A stretch of 11,504 bases of DNA, taken from the NCBI GenBank assembly GCA_007131045.1, contig SLRI01000312.1, positions 1 through 11,504 of the forward strand, read 5' to 3'. The DNA comes from Rhodospirillales bacterium (GTDB taxonomy: Bacteria; Pseudomonadota; Alphaproteobacteria; Geminicoccales; Geminicoccaceae). Of this stretch, positions 1 through 5,350 are shown one piece after another (the stretch's first letter is position 1; each line of letters begins with the position of its first letter). The position numbers and the translations under genes were made by a program. Under the pieces are notes generated by a model. The model did not search any database. It worked only from the letters and a program-made list of their open reading frames with translations, and was not told the origin of the DNA.

Positions 1-96
1 CCCGAGCCGGAGCGCCGCCTCGGCAAAGGGCCGGTGGCCGAGCGGAAAGCCACCCTGCAGGTCGGCGATGATCAGGCGGTCGACCGCGTCCATCAT
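1..96 (-). CDS. nirG: Siroheme decarboxylase subunit, NirG/NirH-like (Lrp/AsnC fold), 3' end beyond the window
   Basis: Only the first 32 codons are present; the gene continues past the left edge. The peptide starts MMDAVDRLIIADLQGG and contains FPLGHRPFAEAALRLG, the N-terminal helix-turn-helix pattern shared by the NirD/L/G/H (AhbA/AhbB) proteins. In this family the Lrp-like fold serves as an enzyme that removes acetate carboxyl groups from siroheme to give 12,18-didecarboxysiroheme, and the proteins act as heteromeric pairs. The ATG at 94-96 overlaps the TGA of nirL by 4 bases (ATGA), which indicates translational coupling; a second ATG follows at once (91-93), so the exact start is open by one codon. 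The name nirG rests on position after nirD and nirL; nirH cannot be excluded because the diagnostic C-terminal half is missing. Confidence 0.8.
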   Translation of the reverse strand, partial: MMDAVDRLIIADLQGGFPLGHRPFAEAALRLG

Positions 97-590
97 CCGC
101 CCACCCCCGCTGCTGCGAAATAGCGCGCACCGCGCTGCTTGAAGCGCCGGGTGCTGAACAGCACCGCGTGCGGCACGTCGGCGAGCCCGTATTCGCCACG
201 CAACTGCCCGATCCGTTCGAGCACCGCAGGCCGCTCGCGGCCGTGCACCATGGCGAAGAGATTGTAAGGCCAAGTCGGCAGCCGGCGTGGCCGGCGGTAG
301 CAAAGCGTGACGTCGGGCGCTGCGGCGAGTGCCTGGCCGACCCGGTCGACCGCCTCGTCCGGCACGTCCCAGACGGTCATCGCATTAGCCCGGTAGCCGA
401 TCTCGTGATGGCGGACGACCAGGCCGAGCCGCTTGATCACGCCCGCGTCCAGGAGGCCCTGCAGGCGCTCGATCACCTCCACCTCGGCGAGCCCGACCCG
501 CGCAGCGATCGCCGCATAGGGCCGCGCGACGAGCGGCAGCCCGTCCTCGAGGGCGGCCAGCAACCGGCGGTCGGTGGGGCTCAGTTCCAT
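93..590 (-). CDS. nirL: Siroheme decarboxylase subunit NirL (AhbB-like)
   Basis: A 165-residue Lrp/AsnC-fold protein. Residues 1-50 form a helix-turn-helix-like N-terminus (SPTDRRLLAALEDGLPLVAR). The C-terminal ligand-binding-like half carries the family signature CYRRPRR...WPYNLFAMVHG (about residues 97-117) and a basic C-terminus, STRRFKQRGARYF. These match the NirL/NirH/AhbB type, which pairs with an AhbA-type partner to decarboxylate siroheme during heme d1 synthesis in the cytoplasm. The frame stays open far upstream, to 1565, but only as a shadow of nirD and nirF; the ATG at 588-590 gives the family length and overlaps the nirD stop by 10 bases. The Shine-Dalgarno sequence is weak, so translation probably depends on coupling to nirD. 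Despite the family's regulator ancestry, I read it as an enzyme subunit from context and motif. Confidence 0.92.
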   Translation of the reverse strand: MELSPTDRRLLAALEDGLPLVARPYAAIAARVGLAEVEVIERLQGLLDAGVIKRLGLVVRHHEIGYRANAMTVWDVPDEAVDRVGQALAAAPDVTLCYRRPRRLPTWPYNLFAMVHGRERPAVLERIGQLRGEYGLADVPHAVLFSTRRFKQRGARYFAAAGVGG

Positions 591-1054
591 GACGGCTTGA
601 ACCCGAGATCGATGCCGTAGGCCCGCTCGAGCGGCAGATCGAGCACCTCGAGGCCGGTGGCCTGCTCGATCGCGTGGAGCACGGCGGTGACCCGGGCCCG
701 GCTTTCGGCGGTCACCACGAACCAGAGATTGAGCGCGTGCTCGCGCGCGTAGTTGTGGTTGATCTCGGGGCAGGCGCTGACCGCTGCTGCCACCTCGTCC
801 ATCCGGTCGACCGGCACCGCCATGGCGGCGAGCGTGCTCCAGCCGGCGCGGTGCGGGGCGACCACGGCACCCACTCGGCTCACTACGCCTTCGGCCTCGA
901 GCCGGGCGAGCCGTTCCAGGAGGTCCGCCTCGGTGGTGTTGAGCGAGTTCGCCATCGCCGCATAGGGCTCGGCGCAGAGCGGCAGGTCGCGCTGGAAGGC
1001 CTCGATCAGCCGACGGTCGAGATCGTCGAGGAGGGCAGGGGCGATGGCGATCAA
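581..1054 (-). CDS. nirD: Siroheme decarboxylase subunit NirD (AhbA-like)
   Basis: A 157-residue Lrp/AsnC-fold protein of the NirD/NirG/AhbA type. The N-terminus has DDLDRRLIEAFQRDLPLCAE, typical of the family. The second half has NHNYAREHALNLWFVVTA (about residues 109-126), and the chain ends LPLERAYGIDLGFK, both hallmarks of NirD. It should work with NirL and the downstream NirG-like subunit to convert siroheme to 12,18-didecarboxysiroheme. The start is a TTG at 1052-1054, 3 bases after the nirF stop; I see no in-frame ATG or GTG near the expected N-terminus, and a GGGG run about 9 bases upstream is the only ribosome-binding candidate. A rare start with weak binding site fits a gene translated mainly by ribosomes arriving from nirF. 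The gene is separate from nirL here, whereas some bacteria have a fused NirDL. Confidence 0.92.
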   Translation of the reverse strand: MIAIAPALLDDLDRRLIEAFQRDLPLCAEPYAAMANSLNTTEADLLERLARLEAEGVVSRVGAVVAPHRAGWSTLAAMAVPVDRMDEVAAAVSACPEINHNYAREHALNLWFVVTAESRARVTAVLHAIEQATGLEVLDLPLERAYGIDLGFKPSWN

Positions 1055-1057
1055 GGC

Positions 1058-2242
1058 TCAGTACCCCAGCCGATGCGCACGCGCGGTGAAGAAGATGCCG
1101 CTCGGGCTCTCGGCGTCGAGTGCCGCCACCCGCTCGAGGCTGCGCGTGTCGATGATCTCGATCCGATTCTCGTCGCGCACCGAGATCCAGACCTCCTCGC
1201 CCTTGGGCGCGAACTCCATGTGCAGCACGCCGGGGCCGAGATCGAACGCGGCCACGACCGCGAGGCTGGGGACGTCGACCACCTGGACCACGTTGTTGTC
1301 GGGATGGGCGAAGTTGACCCAGATTTGCCGGCCGTCCGGCCTGGCGATGGCGAAGACCGGCTGGCTGTGGACGGCAACCCTGCCGACCTCCTCGAAGGTC
1401 GCACGATCCACGACCAAGAGCTCGTGGCGGCCGATAGCGGGCAGGAAGATGCGGTCGCCGGCCACACTCCAGCCCTTGAGATGCGGCATCTTGTAGACCG
1501 GCAAGGGCTCCTCGCCGCGGCCGTAGCCGTCGAGAATGCGGAACGGCTCGGCCGTCGGATCCCACAAATCGAGGACGACCATGCCGTCCTCGCCGAACAG
1601 CCCGGCGATGTAATAGCGGCCGTCCGGGGTGATCAGCGCGTCGTAGGGCAACGCCCCCACCTCGGCGAAGCGCTGCACTTCGGGCAGGGCGTCTCCGTCG
1701 AGCCCGACCGTCCAGATGGCGTCGGCATCATAGAGCGCGAAGACGAACCGGTTGCCGGGCAGATCCTCGAGGCCGACCACTTTCGAGCGTTCGCCATCGG
1801 CACCCATGGTCGCCGGAATCTCGGCCACCGGCGCCAGGTCGTCGGTGCTGAAAAAGCGCACCCCACCGGGCTCGTAATTGGCGACGGCGACGATCCGGCC
1901 GTCCTGCGAGATCGCCCCGCCGATGCTGTTGCCGCCCTGGATCAGCCGATGAGCCACGGCACCGGTGAGCAGATCGACCTTGCTGAGGCCGCCGTCGCGG
2001 CCGAAGACGAAAGCGTGGCGGGCGTCGCGCGAGAAGACGACCGAGGCATGGCTGAGGTCGCCCAGGCCCTCGACCCGGTCGATCACCCGCCTCTGGGTGG
2101 TGTCGACGATCAGGAGCGAGCCAGTCGCCCGCTCGACGATCACCCCCAAATCGCCAGTGCCGCGCAGCTCCGTGGCCGCGGCGCCGAGGGCCAGGCCCGA
2201 AGCCAAGAGCGACGCCAAGAGTACCGAGCCTTCAATCCGCAT
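1058..2242 (-). CDS. nirF: Heme d1 biosynthesis protein NirF (cd1-type eight-bladed propeller)
   Basis: A 394-residue protein related to the d1 domain of NirS but without a heme c domain. Residues 1-24 are a signal peptide (hydrophobic core VLLASLLASGLALG, Ala-rich cleavage region). There is no lipobox cysteine, so this should be a soluble periplasmic protein, unlike the lipoprotein form reported in Pseudomonas aeruginosa. Residues about 28-390 carry repeated propeller strands, for example SRDARHAFVFGRDGGLSKVD (71-90) and PDGRQIWVNFAHPDNNVVQV. His65 in GDLSHAS sits where NirS and NirN have the proximal heme d1 histidine. NirF is needed for heme d1 formation after siroheme decarboxylation; its exact reaction is still debated. 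The ATG at 2240-2242 has GGGGA about 7 bases upstream, overlaps the nirC stop by 11 bases, and nirD follows after 3 bases. Confidence 0.94.
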   Translation of the reverse strand: MRIEGSVLLASLLASGLALGAAATELRGTGDLGVIVERATGSLLIVDTTQRRVIDRVEGLGDLSHASVVFSRDARHAFVFGRDGGLSKVDLLTGAVAHRLIQGGNSIGGAISQDGRIVAVANYEPGGVRFFSTDDLAPVAEIPATMGADGERSKVVGLEDLPGNRFVFALYDADAIWTVGLDGDALPEVQRFAEVGALPYDALITPDGRYYIAGLFGEDGMVVLDLWDPTAEPFRILDGYGRGEEPLPVYKMPHLKGWSVAGDRIFLPAIGRHELLVVDRATFEEVGRVAVHSQPVFAIARPDGRQIWVNFAHPDNNVVQVVDVPSLAVVAAFDLGPGVLHMEFAPKGEEVWISVRDENRIEIIDTRSLERVAALDAESPSGIFFTARAHRLGY

Positions 2243-2564
2243 CGTCGATCCCCGCCTGCAATCGGCCTATCAGCCAGACCACCTCGTCCTCGGGCAACAG
2301 CCCCCGCCAGGGCGGCATCGGCCGGCCCGGCACGCCGTCCAGAATGATCGCCGCCAATGCTTCCTGTGGCAGCCCCTCGAGGTCGCCCGGCAGCAGCGGC
2401 GGCCCGAGCCCGCCCTTCAGCGTCAGGCCATGACACGAGCCGCAGTCGTGGCGCAGCAGATGGATGAGCTCGCTTTGCCGTGCCGGCGTGGGGTCGGCGG
2501 CAGCCACCAGCGGCAGCACGACGAGGCTGGCCAAGAGGGCGCTAGCCGCGGCTCTGGCGGGCAT
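2232..2564 (-). CDS. nirC: NirC, small periplasmic monoheme c-type cytochrome
   Basis: A 110-residue class I cytochrome c. Residues 1-23 are a signal peptide (MPARAAASALLASLVVLPLV then AAAD). The single heme site is C41-G-S-C44-H45, and Met83 in GRPMPPW is the likely sixth iron ligand. NirC is encoded with the heme d1 genes in Pseudomonas and Paracoccus; proposed roles are electron acceptor in the last heme d1 steps or donor to NirS. The frame is open back to 2624, but I chose the ATG at 2562-2564: it is preceded by a perfect AGGAGG with 6-base spacing and starts directly with the signal peptide, whereas the longer version would add an arginine-rich extension. The start lies inside the end of nirE (23-base overlap) and the stop overlaps nirF by 11 bases. 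Confidence 0.9.
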   Translation of the reverse strand: MPARAAASALLASLVVLPLVAAADPTPARQSELIHLLRHDCGSCHGLTLKGGLGPPLLPGDLEGLPQEALAAIILDGVPGRPMPPWRGLLPEDEVVWLIGRLQAGIDDAD

Positions 2565-3327
2565 GGCTCGCCTCCTCTTCGACCGGCGCCCGGCCGAGAA
2601 TGTCGCCGAGGGCGACGACCGCACCGATTGCCACCATCACCGGGGCCTCCAGCCCGGCGGCCGCGACGGCGTCGCACAATTCGGCGAGCGTCGTGCGACA
2701 GAGCCGCTGCTCGGGCAGGGTGCCGGAAGCGACCGCGATCGCCGGGGTGGCAGGGGCCAGCCCGCCGGCGAGCAGCCCGTCGCGAAAGCGCTCGAGGGCG
2801 GCAAGCGCCATGTAGACGACGAGTGTGGTCGAGGGGTCGGCCAGGGCCCGCCACTCGACCTCGAGCTCGCCGTTTTCCCTGGCATGGCCGGTAATCAGCC
2901 GAACACCCGTCGCCATGCCGCGATGGGTCAAGGGAATGCCGGCGGCGGCCAGGCAGCCGGAAGCGGCGGTGATGCCGGGCACCACCTCGAAGGGGATGCC
3001 GTGCGCGACGAGATGCAGGGCCTCCTCGCTGCCGCGGCCGAAGACGAAGGGGTCGCCGCCCTTGAGCCGGCAGACCCGCCGCCCGGCCTTGGCCAGCCGC
3101 ATCAGGAGCGCGTTGATCTCGTCCTGGCTCAAGAGATGCTTGCCGCAGGCCTTGCCGGCGCAGATCCGCTGTACCCCCGGCGGGACGAGGTCGAGAACGG
3201 CTCGGGAGACGAGGCGGTCGTAGACGACCACGTCGGCAGTCTCGAGATGACGGAGTGCCTTGAGGGTCAAGAGCTCGGGATCGCCGGGGCCGGCGCCGAC
3301 CAGGGCCACAGAGGCGATCTCGGGCAT
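2542..3327 (-). CDS. nirE: Uroporphyrinogen-III C-methyltransferase (SUMT), NirE type
   Basis: A 261-residue cytoplasmic enzyme that methylates uroporphyrinogen III at C2 and C7 with S-adenosylmethionine to give precorrin-2, the entry step to siroheme and heme d1. It covers the full CobA/NirE length. The N-terminal loop VGAGPGDPELLTLKAL (residues 10-25) and GGDPFVFGRGSEEA (90-103) are the family signatures; Arg98 and Glu101 match the Arg/Glu pair described as important in P. aeruginosa NirE, and VVYMA (170-174) supplies the conserved methionine. The frame is open to 3519, but the ATG at 3325-3327 matches the family N-terminus and has GGGGAG about 8 bases upstream. It is the first gene of the minus-strand operon. 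Sequence alone does not separate NirE from a siroheme or cobalamin SUMT; the assignment comes from its lead position before nirC, nirF and nirD. Confidence 0.9.
   Translation of the reverse strand: MPEIASVALVGAGPGDPELLTLKALRHLETADVVVYDRLVSRAVLDLVPPGVQRICAGKACGKHLLSQDEINALLMRLAKAGRRVCRLKGGDPFVFGRGSEEALHLVAHGIPFEVVPGITAASGCLAAAGIPLTHRGMATGVRLITGHARENGELEVEWRALADPSTTLVVYMALAALERFRDGLLAGGLAPATPAIAVASGTLPEQRLCRTTLAELCDAVAAAGLEAPVMVAIGAVVALGDILGRAPVEEEASHARQSRG
2571..2576 (-). promoter_or_regulatory. Strong ribosome binding site deciding the nirC start
   Basis: On the minus strand this reads AGGAGG, followed by 6 bases and the ATG at 2562-2564. It lies inside the nirE coding region and fixes the nirC start against the upstream in-frame ATG at 2624. 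Confidence 0.75.
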
Positions 3328-3383
3328 CTCGTGCTCTCCCCAAGAAGCGGCGCCCGCCCGAAGGCTCGGCGATTGACTGAAGG

Positions 3384-3389
3384 ACGCTA
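3384..3389 (-). promoter_or_regulatory. Putative -10 element of the nirECFDLG operon
   Basis: Reads TAGCGT on the minus strand, keeping positions 1, 2 and 6 of TATAAT. Its centre is 32 bases from the centre of the CRP/FNR-type box at 3412-3425, exactly the geometry of an activator at -41.5, and would place the transcript start near 3377. No matching -35 element is needed at such promoters. Predicted only. Confidence 0.5.
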
Positions 3390-3409
3390 GCGTTGCCGAG
3401 CGGTGCGGT

Positions 3410-3425
3410 CCTTGACCACCGTCAA
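3410..3425 (-). promoter_or_regulatory. CRP/FNR-family box facing nirE (TTGAC-N4-GTCAA)
   Basis: Core TTGACCACCGTCAA at 3412-3425 (plus-strand reading) is a perfect inverted repeat with a 4-base centre, fitting the TTGAT-N4-ATCAA layout of FNR, ANR, Dnr and NNR regulators with C/G at the inner position. On the minus strand it reads TTGACGGTGGTCAAGG, identical over 16 bases to the box in front of nirS in the same orientation relative to its gene. The regulator is not encoded here; an NO-sensing Dnr/NNR or an oxygen-sensing FNR protein would both fit. Confidence 0.75.
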
Positions 3426-3445
3426 GGGCGAGAGTTCGGGTTTGG

Positions 3446-3461
3446 GCCCGACCTGTCGGGC
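3446..3461. repeat. Palindrome GCCCGAC-CT-GTCGGGC midway in the divergent promoter
   Basis: Two 7-base arms are perfectly complementary across a 2-base centre. The site lies between the two CRP/FNR-type boxes, outside any gene. It could bind a second regulator or simply be a GC-rich chance palindrome. Confidence 0.4.
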
Positions 3462-3505
3462 AATTGTCGAAAGCAAGATCGCGCCGAAAAAAAACGTCGA
3501 CGCAA

Positions 3506-3521
3506 TTGACGGTGGTCAAGG
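3506..3521 (+). promoter_or_regulatory. CRP/FNR-family box facing nirS (TTGAC-N4-GTCAA)
   Basis: TTGACGGTGGTCAA at 3506-3519 is a perfect 5+5 inverted repeat with a 4-base centre, extended by GG to give 16 bases identical to the nirE box read on the opposite strand. An uninterrupted run of eight A residues at 3487-3494 lies about 22 bases upstream of the box centre, in this GC-rich region a plausible contact for the polymerase alpha C-terminal domain. Confidence 0.75.
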
Positions 3522-3541
3522 GGATCGGCCGGGACTTGCCG

Positions 3542-3547
3542 CAGACT
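3542..3547 (+). promoter_or_regulatory. Putative -10 element of the nirS operon
   Basis: CAGACT keeps positions 2, 4 and 6 of TATAAT. Its centre is 32 bases downstream of the box centre at 3512.5, the spacing expected for an activator at -41.5, giving a predicted transcript start near 3554 and a leader of about 26 bases. The hexamer is weak, as expected for an activator-dependent promoter. Confidence 0.45.
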
Positions 3548-3579
3548 CGGCCTGCGCAACAATTCAGTGGGAGAGCCAG

Positions 3580-5259
3580 ATGTCAGTCGAGAAGCGGCGG
3601 ATCAGGGGCACGGCTGTGCTCGGCGCCGGGTTCGCGGCGCTCATGGCGGGCGTCGCCCTGCCGGCCATGGGCCAAGACGAGCCGACGCTCAGTCCCGAGG
3701 CCTTCGAACATTCGAAGATGGTCTATTTCCAGCAATGCGCCGGCTGCCACGGGGTCCTGCGCAAGGGGGCGACCGGCGGCAACCTCGAGCCGCGCTGGCG
3801 CCAGGTGGCCGACGACGGGACGGTGACCGAGGGCGGCACGCTCGCCCTGGGCCAGGCCCGGCTCGAGCGGATCATCACCTGGGGCACCGAAGGCGGGATG
3901 AACAATTTCGACGGCATCCTGACCGCGGACGAGATCCGCGACCTTTCCACCTACATCATGATGGAGCCGCCGAAGCCGCCCGAGATGTCGCTCGCCCAGA
4001 TGAAGGAGACCCGCGAGATCTTCATCGAGCCCGAGGACTACCCGACCGAGCCGCTGCACGGGCGCAACTGGGAGAACTTCTTCGTTGCGATCGAGCGTGA
4101 CGTCGGCACGGTCGCGATCATCGACGGCGACACCAAGGAAGTGCTCACCCACATCCCGACCGGCTACGCGGTCCACGTGATGAAGGCGTCGGAGCACCAC
4201 AAGATTGACGAGCCCGAGAACCCGGGCCGCTTCTGGTACACCATGGGTCGCGACGGCAAGATGACCAAGATCGACCTCTGGCAGAACCCGGAGGACATGT
4301 TGGTCGCCGAGGTCTATATCGCCTACGACGCCCGCGACGTCGCCGTCTCCGGCGACGGCAAGTACGTGCTCGGCGGCGGCTATTGGCCACCGCATTTCGT
4401 CATCGTCGACGCATTGACCATGGATCCTCTGAAGGTGGTCTCCACCCGCGGGATCAACATCGACGGCGAGTATGTCGAGGAATCGCGGGTCGCCGCCGTC
4501 TACACCACCCCGAACGAGACATCCTGGCTGGTCTCGGCCAAGGAGCTCGGCCAGATGTGGCAGGTCGACTACTCGGATATCGACAATCTGCGGATCGAGC
4601 AGATCGACACCTCGAAGTATCTCCACGACGGGTTCTTCGACCCCACCGGCCGCTATTTCCAGATCGCGGCCAACGCCTCGAACCAGATGGTCGTGGTCGA
4701 CACCGAGACGCGCAAGCTCGAGGCCTTGATCGACACCGCCGCCCTGCCGCATCCGGGGCCAGGCGCGAACTGGATCGATCCGAACTGCGGCCCGGTAGGC
4801 GGGACCACCCATCTCGGTGTCGGCACAGTCACCGTCTGGGGCAACGATCCGCAAGGTCATCCCGACCAGGCTTGGCAGATTTGCTACGAGGTCGAGACCG
4901 ACGGGCCGGGGCTCTTCATCCGCACCCATCCGACCAGCGACTATGTCTGGGCCGACCAGACGCTGCACCCCGAGCCGGAGATCCAGCAGTCGATCAAGGT
5001 GATCTCGAAGGAAACCGGCGAGGTGGTCGAGACCATCCAGGTCACCGATACCGAGGGCTACGTCGCCGTCCATTTCGAGTTCAACCAGGACGGCAGCGAG
5101 GTCTGGGTCTCGGTCTGGAACCGCACCGACTCGCTGACCGACAACGGTGAGATCGTGGTCTACGACGCCCAGACGCTGGAGGAGAAGGCGCGCATCAAGG
5201 GCCTCTTCGCGCCGACCGGCAAGTTCAACGTCCACAACCGGTCGAACCACGTCACCTGA
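3580..5259 (+). CDS. nirS: Cytochrome cd1 nitrite reductase NirS
   Basis: A 559-residue periplasmic enzyme that reduces nitrite to nitric oxide. Residues 1-31 are a signal peptide (core VLGAGFAALMAGVALPAM). The heme c domain (about 40-135) has C53-A-G-C56-H57 within CAGCHGVLRKGATGG, and Met107 in GGMNNF as likely axial ligand. The d1 propeller (about 165-559) has His199 in TGYAVHV as proximal heme d1 ligand, plus SRVAAVY, GRYFQIAANASN and PTGKFNV. Length matches the family. The ATG at 3580-3582 has GGGAG about 6 bases upstream; the frame is open further upstream, but only into promoter DNA. Oddity: compared with my recollection of the Pseudomonas and Paracoccus enzymes, the two distal active-site histidines are replaced by Val299 (YVEESRV instead of YHPEPRV) and Gly357 (TGRYF instead of SHRYF). 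The overall match is to NirS, not NirN, because of the heme c region and lead operon position. Confidence 0.93.
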   Translation: MSVEKRRIRGTAVLGAGFAALMAGVALPAMGQDEPTLSPEAFEHSKMVYFQQCAGCHGVLRKGATGGNLEPRWRQVADDGTVTEGGTLALGQARLERIITWGTEGGMNNFDGILTADEIRDLSTYIMMEPPKPPEMSLAQMKETREIFIEPEDYPTEPLHGRNWENFFVAIERDVGTVAIIDGDTKEVLTHIPTGYAVHVMKASEHHKIDEPENPGRFWYTMGRDGKMTKIDLWQNPEDMLVAEVYIAYDARDVAVSGDGKYVLGGGYWPPHFVIVDALTMDPLKVVSTRGINIDGEYVEESRVAAVYTTPNETSWLVSAKELGQMWQVDYSDIDNLRIEQIDTSKYLHDGFFDPTGRYFQIAANASNQMVVVDTETRKLEALIDTAALPHPGPGANWIDPNCGPVGGTTHLGVGTVTVWGNDPQGHPDQAWQICYEVETDGPGLFIRTHPTSDYVWADQTLHPEPEIQQSIKVISKETGEVVETIQVTDTEGYVAVHFEFNQDGSEVWVSVWNRTDSLTDNGEIVVYDAQTLEEKARIKGLFAPTGKFNVHNRSNHVT

Positions 5260-5261
5260 CC

Positions 5262-5299
5262 GCCCGACTTCGGGCAACAGGCGGGGGCAGGCCCGCCTG
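5262..5299 (+). other. Two adjacent hairpins in the nirS-nirT gap
   Basis: The 91-base gap after nirS holds GCCCGA-CT-TCGGGC (5262-5275) and CAGGCGGG-GGCAGG-CCCGCCTG (5278-5299, perfect 8-base stem, 6-base loop). No run of T follows, so neither is a typical intrinsic terminator. They may stabilise the 3' end of a processed nirS message or reduce read-through, letting NirS be made in excess over the downstream genes. Confidence 0.5.
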
Positions 5300-5350
5300 G
5301 CCCGAACGGCACGAGATCTCCGCAGCCACCGACGACGAGGGGCGAAGCCG

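Noticed and set aside
93..1054. Reading nirD and nirL as Lrp/AsnC transcription regulators
   Set aside because: Both have the N-terminal fold, but the NHNYAREH and CYRRPRR...WPYNLFAMVHG signatures and the nir context identify siroheme decarboxylase subunits.
674..2347. A 557-codon open frame on the plus strand opposite nirF and nirD
   Set aside because: Its translation is Arg/Asp/Pro/Gly-rich with no recognisable motif, and it mirrors well-supported genes; GC-rich codon use opens antisense frames.
2565..2624. Longer nirC starting at 2624
   Set aside because: It adds an Arg-rich stretch before a clean signal peptide and ignores the perfect AGGAGG in front of the ATG at 2564.
3464..3477. Possible third CRP/FNR box, TTGTCGAAAGCAAG
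   Set aside because: The half sites do not form an inverted repeat at the required 4-base spacing.
3460..3512. GCAATTG repeated 42 bases apart (3460 and 3502)
   Set aside because: A 7-base match around the self-complementary CAATTG, with one copy merely preceding the nirS box; too short to support a repeat.
3328..3519. Longer nirE starting at 3519
   Set aside because: The added residues have no family similarity and would place the predicted promoter and box inside the coding region.
3580..5259. Calling the first cd1 gene NirN because the distal histidines are missing
   Set aside because: The heme c region CAGCHGVLRKGATGG, its position behind the promoter and the presence of a clear NirN at 7616-9151 favour NirS.
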